A stretch of 64,000 nucleotides of DNA. Source: AP-15 sp963736715. Lineage in GTDB: Bacteria > Pseudomonadota > Alphaproteobacteria > ATCC43930 > CGMCC-115725. Below, in pieces: positions 52,470 to 61,614 of the stretch. A program made the translations under genes and the position numbers. The stretch's first letter is position 1, and every line of letters starts with the position of its first letter. The stretch is taken from contig CAVTQA010000015.1 in NCBI GenBank assembly GCA_963736715.1, positions 1 to 64,000 on the forward strand, in the 5' to 3' direction. The notes beneath the pieces are model-generated. The model saw only the letters and a list, made by a program, of their open reading frames with translations. It had not been told where the DNA came from and ran no database searches.

Positions 52470-53084
52470 TTAGCGGAAAGGTGCGCCGGCAATCTGTTGG
52501 CGCATGACGGCGAGAATGGCCTGGGGCCGCCCGCCATTGCGCTCGACCACGCCCTCGAGCTGGGAGCGGCCGTTTGCGGCCATGCTGAGCCCGTCGATGA
52601 CAATATCGCTGATTTTGTAAGATCCGTTCTGCGCGGTCAGACGCCAATCGACTTTGAGCGGCTGGGCCGTCTGCCCGCGAACGATCTGGCTTGAAACGAC
52701 GACCCCATCCGGCTCCGGCCGGCTGCCTGTCACCCGCGGGCAAGCCCCGTCTTCGGTATAGTCCGACAGTTTCTCGCTATAGGTGAGCACGACGTAACGT
52801 TCGAAAAGCGACAAGAATTCCTGCTGTTCGAACGGGGTAAAGGCCCGCCAGAAACGCCCGAGCACAAACCGGCCAAGGCCTGGCACGTCGAAATCCGTGC
52901 GGAACAACTCCTGAAACCCCGCCAGTTTCTGCTCCGTCGAGGCGCTTCTGGTTACCGCCTGCAGCTGGTTGCCAATATTGTTGATGAACGAGGCTGGATC
53001 CATGCCAGCCGAAGCAGGCGCTGACGGCGTCAAGGCGCCGGTAACCAGGACCACTGCAACAGCCTGAAATGAACGTCGAAACAT
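52470..53084 (-). CDS. mlaC: MlaC-family phospholipid-binding periplasmic protein
   Basis: 204 residues. Signal peptide (FQAVAVVLVTGALTPSAPASA), then the MlaC/Ttg2D fold: DFDVPGLGRFVLGRFWRAFT, EQQEFLSLFERYVVLTYSEK and YKISDIVIDGLSMAANGRSQ. The family shuttles phospholipids between outer and inner membranes with MlaFEDB. None of those partners is adjacent, so it is an orphan or paralogue. GAGGG is 9 bases before the ATG at 53084. Confidence 0.85.
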   Translation of the reverse strand: MFRRSFQAVAVVLVTGALTPSAPASAGMDPASFINNIGNQLQAVTRSASTEQKLAGFQELFRTDFDVPGLGRFVLGRFWRAFTPFEQQEFLSLFERYVVLTYSEKLSDYTEDGACPRVTGSRPEPDGVVVSSQIVRGQTAQPLKVDWRLTAQNGSYKISDIVIDGLSMAANGRSQLEGVVERNGGRPQAILAVMRQQIAGAPFR

Positions 53085-53346
53085 TGCAGCCACCCTCAAC
53101 CGCTCAGACTTAGCAACGGTGCGGTGAAAGGGATGTGAAGCGGATTACACTTCACCATCCTTTTCCCTCCGTGCCGGTCCACACCTCCGCCTGACGAGCT
53201 TGAGATGGCTGGGCTCTGCAGAAGTGCTACGACGGAAGCGGATTCGGTGATCGCAGCATATGCTGCACCGCGTTATCCCTGAGACCGGGGCAGGGTGAAA
53301 TCGCGCATGTTGCCGATTCGTTCAAATAATACGGGCAGTTTTTCCG

Positions 53347-54429
53347 CTAGGCCGGCACAGAAGCGGCTTGCGCAAATGCGGCGGGTTGCGCTTCGCGCAA
53401 GTGGCAGGCGACGTGGTGGCCGGGGAAGGTTTCGCGCATCTCTGGCTCCTCTTGCGAGCAGCGGGCGAAGGCGTAGGGGCAGCGGGTGTGGAAGCGGCAG
53501 CCTGACGGCGGGTTGATCGGGCTCGGCACGTCGCCTTTGAGGATAATCCGCTGCTTTGCCGCTTCGGGGTCGGGGACCGGCACCGCCGAGAGCAGCGCCT
53601 CGGTGTAGGGGTGTTGGGGGCGGGTGAAGAGGGCGCGCTTGTCGGCGATCTCGACGATCTTGCCGAGGTACATAACGGCGATGCGGTGGCTGATGTGCTC
53701 GACGACGGCGAGGTCGTGGGCGACGAAGAGGTAGGAGAGGCCGAATTCACTCTGCAGGTCGCCCAACAGGTTGATCACCTGCGCCTGCACCGAGACGTCG
53801 AGCGCCGAGACCGGCTCGTCGCACACGATGAGGCTCGGATGCAACGCCAGGGCCCGGGCGATGCCGATACGCTGGCGCTGGCCGCCCGAGAATTCGTGCG
53901 GGAAGCGGTCGAGCGCCTCGGCGCGGAGCCCGACCTTGAGCGCCAGCGCCGCGACCCGTTCCGCCAATTCGCGGCCGCCGGAGACGCCGTAATTGATCAG
54001 CGGCTCGCCGATGATGTCGCGGATGCGCAAGCGCGGGTTGAGCGAGGAATAGGGGTCCTGGAAGACGACCTGCAGCTGGCGCCGCCAGGGCCGCATCTGT
54101 TGGCGGGTGAGGTGGTCGATGCGCTCGCCGTTGATGCTGACCTCGCCCGCGGTCGGGTCGATCAGCTTGAGGATCGCCTTTCCCGCGGTCGACTTGCCAC
54201 AGCCGCTCTCGCCGACCAGCCCGAGGGTCTCGCCCTCGGCGATGTCGAAGGAGATGCCGTCGACCGCATGGACCTGCCCGACAGTGCGCTGCAGCAGGCC
54301 TTTCTTGACCGGGAAGTGCTTGACCAGCCCGCGCACCGAAAGAAGCGGTTCCGCGCCCCCACCCATTCCCTCCCCCGCGAGCGGGGGAGGGTTAGGGTGG
54401 GGGCGACGCAGCGGCTCTGCAGCAGTCAT
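53347..54429 (-). CDS. peptide/nickel ABC transporter ATP-binding protein, OppF/DppF type
   Basis: 360 residues. Walker A GESGCGKSTAGKAIL, ABC signature HEFSGGQRQRIGIARAL, Walker B LIVCDEPVSALDVSVQ and the OppF C-terminal CRFHTRCPYAF Cys motif. It powers the importer with the neighbouring ATPase. Start at 54429 overlaps the previous gene (ATGA). Residues about 8-25 (RRPHPNPPPLAGEGMGGG) are encoded by an inserted REP-like palindrome, an odd addition before the conserved LSVRGLVKHFP. Confidence 0.92.
   Translation of the reverse strand: MTAAEPLRRPHPNPPPLAGEGMGGGAEPLLSVRGLVKHFPVKKGLLQRTVGQVHAVDGISFDIAEGETLGLVGESGCGKSTAGKAILKLIDPTAGEVSINGERIDHLTRQQMRPWRRQLQVVFQDPYSSLNPRLRIRDIIGEPLINYGVSGGRELAERVAALALKVGLRAEALDRFPHEFSGGQRQRIGIARALALHPSLIVCDEPVSALDVSVQAQVINLLGDLQSEFGLSYLFVAHDLAVVEHISHRIAVMYLGKIVEIADKRALFTRPQHPYTEALLSAVPVPDPEAAKQRIILKGDVPSPINPPSGCRFHTRCPYAFARCSQEEPEMRETFPGHHVACHLREAQPAAFAQAASVPA
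54361..54405. repeat. REP-like palindrome inside the dppF coding sequence
   Basis: CCCTCCCCCGCGAGCGGGGG followed by AGGGTTAGGGTGGGGGCG; same family as 14481-14573 and 62528-62593. It is in frame and adds a Pro/Gly-rich stretch to the DppF N-terminus without disrupting the gene. Confidence 0.75.
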
Positions 54430-55478
54430 GCCGCGGCGACCCGGTCGGAGTGGAAGCAGGCGGCGAAATGGCCGGGCTCCTTCTCGTCAAAGGCCGGCAT
54501 TTCGCGGCGGCATATGTCGGTCGCAAACGCGCAGCGCGTCTCGAACGGGCAGCCCGGGATCGGCTCCCTGAGCGACGGCACGGTCCCGGCGATCTCGGCG
54601 AGCCGCGGCGCCCGCTCATGGTCGAGCGAGGCGCCGAGCCGCGGCACCGAGGCGAGGAGCCCCTTGGTGTAGGGATGGAGCGGCCGGCCGAACAGCCTGC
54701 CGACCGGCGCTTCCTCGGCCTTGCGTCCGGCATACATGACGACTACGCGCTGCGCCATCTCGGCGACGACGCCGAGATCATGGGTGATCAGCACGATCGC
54801 GGCGTCGATCTTCTGCTTCAGCTCGCGCATCAGGTCGAGGATCTGCGCTTGGATCGTCACGTCGAGCGCGGTTGTCGGCTCATCGGCGATCAGCAGCTTC
54901 GGGTTGCAGGCGAGCGCCATCGCGATCATGACCCGCTGCCGCATCCCTCCTGAGAGCTGGTGCGGGTATTCGCCAATGCGGCGGTCGGCCTCGGGGATGT
55001 GCACGAGGCGCAGCATGTCGGCGGCCTTGGCGAGCGCCGCTCTGTGGCCGAGCCCTTGGTGCAGGGTCAGGGTCTCGGCGATCTGCCGGCCGATCGTCAA
55101 TACCGGGTTTAGCGAGGTCATCGGCTCCTGAAAGATCATCGAGATCTCGTTGCCGCGAACCTGGCGCATCTCAGCTTCGCTGAGGGGCAGCAGATCGCGG
55201 CCGGCAAAGCGGATCGCGCCGGAGACGATGCGGCCAGGCGGCGACGGGATCAGGCGCAATATCGAGAGCGCGGTGACACTCTTGCCGCAGCCGCTTTCGC
55301 CGACGATCGCCAAGGTCTCGCCGGGGATGACGTGGAAAGAGACGCCGTCGACGGCGCGCACCACCCCGTCGCGGGTGAAGAACCAAGTCCGCAGATCGGC
55401 AATGTCGAGGATTGGCTCGGCTGCGGCGGCGAGAGCCTTCGGGGCTAGAGGGGTGTAGGCCGCGAGGGTCTCGGGCAT
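54426..55478 (-). CDS. peptide/nickel ABC transporter ATP-binding protein, OppD/DppD type
   Basis: 350 residues. Walker A GESGCGKSVTALSIL, signature HQLSGGMRQRVMIAMAL, Walker B LLIADEPTTALDVTIQ, and the C-terminal oligopeptide-type motif PGCPFETRCAFATDIC. It forms the ATPase heterodimer with the next gene. Starts 3 bases after the permease stop. Confidence 0.93.
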   Translation of the reverse strand: MPETLAAYTPLAPKALAAAAEPILDIADLRTWFFTRDGVVRAVDGVSFHVIPGETLAIVGESGCGKSVTALSILRLIPSPPGRIVSGAIRFAGRDLLPLSEAEMRQVRGNEISMIFQEPMTSLNPVLTIGRQIAETLTLHQGLGHRAALAKAADMLRLVHIPEADRRIGEYPHQLSGGMRQRVMIAMALACNPKLLIADEPTTALDVTIQAQILDLMRELKQKIDAAIVLITHDLGVVAEMAQRVVVMYAGRKAEEAPVGRLFGRPLHPYTKGLLASVPRLGASLDHERAPRLAEIAGTVPSLREPIPGCPFETRCAFATDICRREMPAFDEKEPGHFAACFHSDRVAAA

Positions 55479-55481
55479 GCG

Positions 55482-56366
55482 CTACATGCGCCGCGCCAGG
55501 CGCGGGTCGAGCGCATCGCGCAGTCCGTCGCCGAGCAGGTTGATGGCAAGGACGGTAATCGACAAAAACGCCCCGGGGATCAGGACGATGTAGTAGGCGA
55601 CCTGAAAAAGGCTGCGGCCCTCGGCCATGATGTTACCCCAGCTCGGAATGTTCGGGGGCGTGCCGGCGCCGAGAAAAGAGAGGATCGCCTCGACGATCAT
55701 CGCAGAGGCGGCAACGAAGGTGCCCTGCACGAGGAGCGGCGGCAATGTGTTGGGCAGGATATGCCGCCACAGGATGCGGAAAAATCCGGTGCCGCTGGCA
55801 TGGGCGGCCTCGACGAAGGGCAATTCGCGCAAGGTCAGCACGACGCCGCGGACAAGCCGCGTGACCCGCGGCACTTCGGCGACGGTAATCGCGAAAACGA
55901 CGTTTTCGAGGCTGGCGCGGGTCAGCGCCATCAGCGCGATCGCGATCAGGATCGCCGGGATCGACATCAGCCCGTCCATGATCCGCATCACGATCGCGTC
56001 GGTCCAGCGGCTGAAACCGGTGACGAGCCCGATCAGGAGACCGAACGCCGTGCTAAACAGGGCAACGCTGATTCCTACCGTCAGCGATATCCGCGCGCCG
56101 TAGATCGTGCGGCTGTAGATATCGCGCCCGAGCATGTCGGTGCCGAACCAATATTGCGCCGACGGCCAGCGCAGCCGCCGGATCGGCGACAATGCCTGCG
56201 GGTCGACCGTGCCGAGATAAGGGGCAAATATCGCCATCAGCGCCATCAGCCCGAGCAAGGTCGCGCCGACCACGATCGTCGGGTGCCGGCGGATCGTGTC
56301 CCGGACGCCGCGTTTGCGCACGGCCGGAGCGGCGAGAACGGTGAGATCGGTTGGTGCGACCGTCAT
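55482..56366 (-). CDS. peptide ABC transporter permease, DppC type
   Basis: 294 residues, six membrane helices including the N-terminal TIVVGATLLGLMALMAIFAP. DppC hallmarks: YWFGTDMLGRDIYSRTIYGA, and the EAA loop EAAHASGTGFFRILWRHILP. Start at 56366 (MTVAPTDL); upstream sequence is repeat DNA. Forms the membrane channel with the DppB-type protein. Confidence 0.92.
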   Translation of the reverse strand: MTVAPTDLTVLAAPAVRKRGVRDTIRRHPTIVVGATLLGLMALMAIFAPYLGTVDPQALSPIRRLRWPSAQYWFGTDMLGRDIYSRTIYGARISLTVGISVALFSTAFGLLIGLVTGFSRWTDAIVMRIMDGLMSIPAILIAIALMALTRASLENVVFAITVAEVPRVTRLVRGVVLTLRELPFVEAAHASGTGFFRILWRHILPNTLPPLLVQGTFVAASAMIVEAILSFLGAGTPPNIPSWGNIMAEGRSLFQVAYYIVLIPGAFLSITVLAINLLGDGLRDALDPRLARRM

Positions 56367-56373
56367 CGCTTCT

Positions 56374-56502
56374 CGTCGCCCCCGCGAAAGCGGGGGTCCA
56401 GAGCCTGCCCCCCTGCTTTCGCCAGGGGCAGGCTCTGGCTTGAACAGGGGGCAAACGCTTCGGCCCTCGGGACCCTGGGTTCCCGCTTTCGCGGGAATGA
56501 CG
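56374..56502. repeat. palindromic repeat pair between dppC and dppB
   Basis: Nested palindromes: CGTCGCCCCCGCGAAAGCGG at the left end answers CCCGCTTTCGCGGGAATGACG at the right end, and CCAGAGCCTGCCCC answers GGGGCAGGCTCTGG inside. A sister element lies at 57499-57580. Dispersed intergenic repeats of this type are common in alphaproteobacteria. Confidence 0.75.
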
Positions 56503-56541
56503 AAGTGAAGTTGGGGAGGAGCATCGGTGGGCGATAAGGCT

Positions 56542-57483
56542 TCAGTATCGGATGCGCGGGTCGAGGAAGGTGTAGCTGAGGTCGACGAGCAGGTTGACGA
56601 GTACGTAAGCCGCTGAAAACACGAGGATGATGCCCTGGATAATCGGATAGTCGCGGCGCAGGATCGCATCGACGGTCAGCCGGCCGAGACCTGGGATCGC
56701 AAACACCGTCTCGGTGACGACGACGCCGGAGATCAGCGAGGCGACGCCGATGCCGATAATCGTTGCGATCGGCACGGCCGCATTCTTCAGCGCGTGGCCG
56801 ATCAGCACCTTGTCGTTCGCCAAACCTTTGGCTTGAGCGGTGCGGATATAGTCCTGGGCCAACACGTCGAGCATGCTGGCGCGCGTCATGCGGGCGATCA
56901 GCGCGGCAAAAACCGCGCCGAGGGCGAGGGTCGGCATCACGATGTGCGAGAGGAACGGCCCCAAGCCGCTGCCGATTGAGACAAAGCCCTGGACCGGCAA
57001 GAGATCGGCTGAGACCGCAAAGACATAGATCAGCAGATAGGCGAGCACGAAGACCGGCACGGAAAAACCCAGCACCGCGAAGACCATCACCACCCGGTCG
57101 ATCCACGAGCCGGCCTTCCACGCCGCGAGCACGCCCATCGGAATCGCCGCGAGAACCGAGACGATAAGTGTCGAGATCGTCAGAGTGATCGTGGGCTCTA
57201 CCCGCTGAGCGATCAGCTTGGAGACCGGCAGGTTGGTGAAGATCGAGATGCCGAGATCACCATGCAATAAGGCCCAGACCCAGGTCACGAACTGGATGAA
57301 GAGCGGTTGGTCCAGCCCCAGCTTCTGGCGGATGCGGGCGATGTCGTCCGCGGTCGCCGTGTCGCCGGCTATGATGGCGGCGGGGTCGCCGGGGCTGAGG
57401 TGCAACAGCGCGAAGACGAACAGCGCGACCACCGCCATCACCGGGATGGTCGCCAGAATTCGTCGTATGATGTAGGCGAACAC
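56542..57483 (-). CDS. peptide ABC transporter permease, DppB type
   Basis: 313 residues, six membrane helices. FAYIIRRILATIPVMAVVAL, LLHLSPGDPA, the LGLDQPLFIQFVTWV block and the EAA loop YIRTAQAKGLANDKVLIGHA identify DppB. A GTG start at 57483 with TAGGG about 8 bases upstream is the only good choice; further upstream is repeat DNA. Confidence 0.92.
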   Translation of the reverse strand: MFAYIIRRILATIPVMAVVALFVFALLHLSPGDPAAIIAGDTATADDIARIRQKLGLDQPLFIQFVTWVWALLHGDLGISIFTNLPVSKLIAQRVEPTITLTISTLIVSVLAAIPMGVLAAWKAGSWIDRVVMVFAVLGFSVPVFVLAYLLIYVFAVSADLLPVQGFVSIGSGLGPFLSHIVMPTLALGAVFAALIARMTRASMLDVLAQDYIRTAQAKGLANDKVLIGHALKNAAVPIATIIGIGVASLISGVVVTETVFAIPGLGRLTVDAILRRDYPIIQGIILVFSAAYVLVNLLVDLSYTFLDPRIRY

Positions 57484-57498
57484 GACTAAAACCCTACT

Positions 57499-57580
57499 CG
57501 TCGTTCCCGCGGACGCGGGAACCCAGGGCGGCAAGCTCCTGGGGCAACGGCCCTGGACCCCCGCTTTCGCGGGGGCGACG
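57499..57580. repeat. palindromic repeat between the binding-protein gene and dppB
   Basis: CGTCGTTCCCGCGGACGCGG ... CCCTGGACCCCCGC, ending CGCGGGGGCGACG. The two ends are near-complementary and related to the element at 56374-56502. May form a transcript-stabilising hairpin after the binding-protein gene. Confidence 0.72.
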
Positions 57581-57595
57581 GTAATCGACGGCGTA

Positions 57596-59194
57596 TCATT
57601 TCTTCTCGACGTTCCACAGAAAGACGACCGGCGCGATGATGATTCCTTCGAGGTTCTTGCGGTAGGCGGTCGGCGCGACGAACTGGCCGGTCGGCACGTA
57701 GGGGACGTCGTTAGTATAGGCCTCGACCTGAATATCGGCGGCGAGCTTCTTCTGTGCCGCGAGGTCGGGCGCCTTGAACCAGGCATCGATCAGCTCCTCG
57801 ATCTTCGGGTCGGTCGGCCAGCCGAACCAAGCTTTCTCGCCATTGGCGCGGAGCGGCAGATTGACCGCCGGCGAGAAAAAGTCCGGCGCCGAGGTCCAGG
57901 TATGGAAGATGCTCCAACCGCCTTTCTCGACCGGCTCCTTCGAGGTGCGGCGGGTGATCAAGGTACCCCAGTCGCTGGCCTGCAATTCGACATTGAGCCC
58001 GGCCTTGCGCAGCGCGTCCAATGTCACCAGAGCCTGGCCCTGCACGATCGGCTGGTCGGTGGCCGACAGCAGCACGATCTTTTCGCCCTTGTAGCCGGAC
58101 TCCTGGATCAGCTGCTTTGCCTTGGCGAGTTTCGGCCCCTTCAGCAGCGCCTCGGCCCCAGCATTGGTTTCGAACGGCGTGCCGCAGCCGAACAGGGAAA
58201 CACAGGTTTTCCAATATTTGGGGTCGCCGGCCGCCGCGCCCATGTAGTCTTTCTGGTCGACCAGGTTCAGCACCGCCTCGCGCAGTTTGAGATTATTGAA
58301 CGGCGGCTGAATGTGGTTGAAGCGCAGAATGCCGTGATTGCCGAGGGGATCGACCGTCGTGACGGTGATGTCTTTGTTGGCGGCGAAGAGCGGGACGAGG
58401 TCGGCCGGCGGCTGCTCGTACCAGTCGGCCTCCCCGGCGTTGAGCGCGGCCGCCGCGGTCGTGGTGTCCGGAATGTAGAGCCACTCGACGCGGTCGACTT
58501 TTGCCACCTTGCCGCCGGAGGCGAAGCTCGGCGCCTCCTCGCGCGGCACGTAGTCGGCGTTCTTGACAAAGACGGCCTTGTGGCCGGGTTCCCATTCCTC
58601 TTTGACGAATTTGAATGGACCGGAGCCGATCGCCTCAGGGATCTGCTGGTAGGCGTCGGTCTTGGCCAGCCGCTCCGGCATCATGAACGGCACATTGCTC
58701 GAGAGCTTGCCGAGCGCATCGAGGATCAGCGGGAACGGCGATTTCAGCTTTATTGTAAAAGTCTTGTCGTCGACCGCTTGCATCTGGCCGACGGCTTCCA
58801 TCAGCTTTTGGCCGAGCGTGTCGCGCTTGCCCCAGCGTTCAATGGAGGCGATGCAATCGGCGGCGCGCACCGGTTGGCCGTCATGCCACTTCAAACCGTC
58901 GCGCAGGACGAAGCTGTATGTCAATTTATCGTCACTGGCAGTCCAGCGATCGACCATTTGCGGCTGCGGCTTGAAGTCCTTGTCGAGCGCGAACAGCGTA
59001 TCGAAGACCAGATAACCGAAATTTCGCGTTACATAGGCCGTCGTCCAGATCGGATCGATGCTTCGCAAATCCGCCTGCGGAATAAACCGCAAAGTCTTTT
59101 GTGGAGCGCTCTGGGTCCACCCGATCGAAGGGACAAAGAAGGCAAAGAAAGCTGCCGCTGTCGCCCATCGCAATGTTTGCGTTAAAAAAATCAT
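57596..59194 (-). CDS. peptide ABC transporter substrate-binding protein (SBP family 5)
   Basis: 532 residues. Signal peptide (WATAAAFFAFFVPSIGWTQS), then SBP_bac_5: LRFIPQADLRSIDPIWTTAY, VLRDGLKWHDGQPV, EAIGSGPFKFVKEEWEPG and FNNLKLREAVLNLVDQ. It delivers peptides or other small solutes to the importer encoded just downstream. Start at 59194 chosen for AGGGAA 5 bases upstream; an ATG at 59212 is possible. Order binding protein, DppB, DppC, DppD, DppF makes a complete importer on one strand. Confidence 0.93.
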   Translation of the reverse strand: MIFLTQTLRWATAAAFFAFFVPSIGWTQSAPQKTLRFIPQADLRSIDPIWTTAYVTRNFGYLVFDTLFALDKDFKPQPQMVDRWTASDDKLTYSFVLRDGLKWHDGQPVRAADCIASIERWGKRDTLGQKLMEAVGQMQAVDDKTFTIKLKSPFPLILDALGKLSSNVPFMMPERLAKTDAYQQIPEAIGSGPFKFVKEEWEPGHKAVFVKNADYVPREEAPSFASGGKVAKVDRVEWLYIPDTTTAAAALNAGEADWYEQPPADLVPLFAANKDITVTTVDPLGNHGILRFNHIQPPFNNLKLREAVLNLVDQKDYMGAAAGDPKYWKTCVSLFGCGTPFETNAGAEALLKGPKLAKAKQLIQESGYKGEKIVLLSATDQPIVQGQALVTLDALRKAGLNVELQASDWGTLITRRTSKEPVEKGGWSIFHTWTSAPDFFSPAVNLPLRANGEKAWFGWPTDPKIEELIDAWFKAPDLAAQKKLAADIQVEAYTNDVPYVPTGQFVAPTAYRKNLEGIIIAPVVFLWNVEKK

Positions 59195-59323
59195 GCGTTC
59201 CCTGTTCGGCATGTTGTTCTCGCGAACTTACGCCATCCGTGTCAGGTACGACAATGCAAAAGCTGGGCCGCGGATTCCCTCCCCCCCTAGCCGCGGAGGC
59301 GATAAGATGAGAGCGGAGGAAGC

Positions 59324-60730
59324 ATGGCCAGCCCAAACGATGTTGCTTACGCCTCGGCGGTTTCAGTGCTCGACCTCTACCGCAGGCGGGCGTTGTCGCC
59401 GGTCGAGGCGACCCGGCTGATCCTCGACCGGCTCGACGCGCTGCAGCCGAAGATCAACGCGTTCTGCGTCGTGGATCGGGACGGCGCCCTGGCGGCGGCG
59501 CGTGAATCCGAGAGGCGCTGGTTGCGCGGCGAAGCGGTCGGGCGGCTCGACGGCGTTCCGGTGACGATCAAGGATTTGATCTTGATGCGTGGCTTCCCGA
59601 CCCGGCGCGGCTCGCGCCTCGTCGAGCCGGATCAGGACTGGTCGGAGGATGCCCCGGCAACGGCCCGGTTGCGCGAGGCCGGCGCGGTGATAATCGGCAA
59701 GACGACAACGCCGGAATTCGGCTGGAAGGCGTTGGGCGACAGCCCGCTGACCGGGATCACCCGCAATCCCTGGGACCTCTCGCGCACGCCCGGCGGCAGC
59801 AGCGCCGGCGCCGCGGCGGCCTGCGCCGCCGGAATTGGGCCGTTGCATATCGGCAGCGATGGCGCCGGCTCGATCCGCATCCCGAGCGCGTTTACCGGCG
59901 TCTTTGGATTGAAGCCGAGTTTCGGCCGTGTGCCCGCCCATCCGCCCTCGCCAATGGGCCTCTTGGCGCATATTGGGCCGATGGCCCGAACCGTCGCCGA
60001 CGCCGCGCTGCTGCTAAGGGTCCTGTCAGGCGCCGACCACCGCGACCCCTATGCTCTACCTCCCGAGGACAAGGATTATGTAGCGGGGCTGGAAGAAGGT
60101 GTGCGAGGTTGGCGGATTGCCTACAGCCCGACCCTCGGCTACGCCAAAGTCGATCCCGAAATCGCCGCCACAGCAGCGGAGGCGGTGCGGCATTTCGAGG
60201 CGCTCGGCGCAATCGTCGAACAGGTCGAGACGATCTTCGATTCGCCGCGCGACGCACTCTTCAAATTGTGGGCAGCGGGCGCGGCAAAACTCCTCGCGGG
60301 GTTCCCCGCTAACCGGCGCGAGGTGATCGACCCCGGCCTGGTCGCGACAGCGGAGGAGGGCGAGCGGATCAGCGCCGTCGATTATCTCGGCGCCGACCTT
60401 GTCCGCACTGCGCTCGCACGGCAGATGGCGGAGTTCCACCGGAAATACGATCTACTGCTGACGCCGATGATGCCGGTCCCGGCGTTGCCGGTCGGGCAGG
60501 ATCTGAACGACCCCACGACCGAGCGGCACTGGATCGACTGGTCGCCGTTCAGCTATCCGTTCAACCTGACCCGTCAGCCGGCGGCGAGCATTCCTTGCGG
60601 CCTGACGAGCGCCGGGCTGCCGATCGGCCTGCAGATCGTCGGCCCGCTTTATGCCGATGACCGCGTCTTGCGTGCCGCCCGCGCCTTCGAAACAGCGCAG
60701 CCCGAACGCCGCCCGCCGCTTGCGCCTTGA
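59324..60730 (+). CDS. amidase signature family enzyme
   Basis: 468 residues. The Ser-cisSer-Lys triad is visible: Lys83 in VTIKDLIL, cis-Ser159 in TPGGSSAGAAAA and nucleophile Ser183 in GSDGAGSIRIP. Hydrolyses an amide; related to GatA but not in a gat operon. GGAGGAA precedes the ATG. Divergent from the importer (129 bases apart), so the importer may bring its substrate. Confidence 0.88.
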   Translation: MASPNDVAYASAVSVLDLYRRRALSPVEATRLILDRLDALQPKINAFCVVDRDGALAAARESERRWLRGEAVGRLDGVPVTIKDLILMRGFPTRRGSRLVEPDQDWSEDAPATARLREAGAVIIGKTTTPEFGWKALGDSPLTGITRNPWDLSRTPGGSSAGAAAACAAGIGPLHIGSDGAGSIRIPSAFTGVFGLKPSFGRVPAHPPSPMGLLAHIGPMARTVADAALLLRVLSGADHRDPYALPPEDKDYVAGLEEGVRGWRIAYSPTLGYAKVDPEIAATAAEAVRHFEALGAIVEQVETIFDSPRDALFKLWAAGAAKLLAGFPANRREVIDPGLVATAEEGERISAVDYLGADLVRTALARQMAEFHRKYDLLLTPMMPVPALPVGQDLNDPTTERHWIDWSPFSYPFNLTRQPAASIPCGLTSAGLPIGLQIVGPLYADDRVLRAARAFETAQPERRPPLAP

Positions 60731-60741
60731 GAGGACCAACA

Positions 60742-61599
60742 ATGGAAACCGGCGAAACGACGATTCTTCGCGAGACCCTTGCCGCGATCTCCGAAATTCT
60801 CGGCCCCGAGCTCGATAGCCTGACCGTCGAGTGCGCGGTTGTTGGCCTGTTCTTCACTGGAGTGAAGCTCGGGAACGGCATTGCTGGAGCGTGCGCCACC
60901 CCGATCAAGACGATCCCCGAGGCGGTCTGCTGTCCGACATCGGCAATGGCGATGCCGTTTCCCGGCAAGCTGCGTGGCCGCCGGGCTCTCGACCTCGCCA
61001 AAGAAGCGCTGGGCGACCACGGTATTCGCCGCGCCGTCGGCATCGCGGCGATGAACGCCCTCGCCGATACCTGCTGGCCTCGCCGTCCGCATCCGGGGAC
61101 CGAGCTGCGTCTCGGCATCGATGCGTTCGATGCGACCGAGATACGCCCGGGCGACAGGGTCGTCGTCGTCGGTGCTTTTGTGCCTTTCCTGCGCGAGCTC
61201 AAACGCCGCCGTCAGCCTTTCCTGGTGCTCGAACAGGACCCGGCAACCCTCAAAGCCGAGGAGCTGCCTTTTTTCCGCCCGGCCGAACAGGCGTATAGTG
61301 TGGTTCCCGAAGCCGACGTGCTGCTCATCACCGGCACGACTTTGATCAACGACACACTCGAAGAGCTGTTGAGCTTCGCAAAACCGGCGGCTCGGGTAAC
61401 GATGGTCGGTCCGACAGTCAGTCTCTTGCCCGACGCGTTTCTGCACCGCGGCGCTGATATTCTCGGTACCGTAAGGATCACCGCTCCGGACGAATTTCTC
61501 GAAACGCTCGCCGAGGGTGGCTCCGGCTACCACTTTCTCGGCCGTTCGGCGCAGAAGGTCGTGCTCGTCAGGCGCGCGGCCGCCGAGGTCGCGGCGTAG
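60742..61599 (+). CDS. DUF364/DUF4213 heavy-metal-chelation-like protein
   Basis: 285 residues. N-terminal VVGLFFTGVKLGNGIAGACA and IAAMNALAD, then a Rossmann-like C-terminal half with VVVVGAFVPFLREL, VLEQDP and EADVLLITGTTLINDTLEEL: the DUF4213/DUF364 pair, seen in metal-related contexts. Start at 60742, 7 bases after AGAGG; it follows the amidase by 11 bases, so co-transcribed. Confidence 0.75.
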   Translation: METGETTILRETLAAISEILGPELDSLTVECAVVGLFFTGVKLGNGIAGACATPIKTIPEAVCCPTSAMAMPFPGKLRGRRALDLAKEALGDHGIRRAVGIAAMNALADTCWPRRPHPGTELRLGIDAFDATEIRPGDRVVVVGAFVPFLRELKRRRQPFLVLEQDPATLKAEELPFFRPAEQAYSVVPEADVLLITGTTLINDTLEELLSFAKPAARVTMVGPTVSLLPDAFLHRGADILGTVRITAPDEFLETLAEGGSGYHFLGRSAQKVVLVRRAAAEVAA

Positions 61600-61614
61600 A
61601 TCGAGCTGCCGAAG

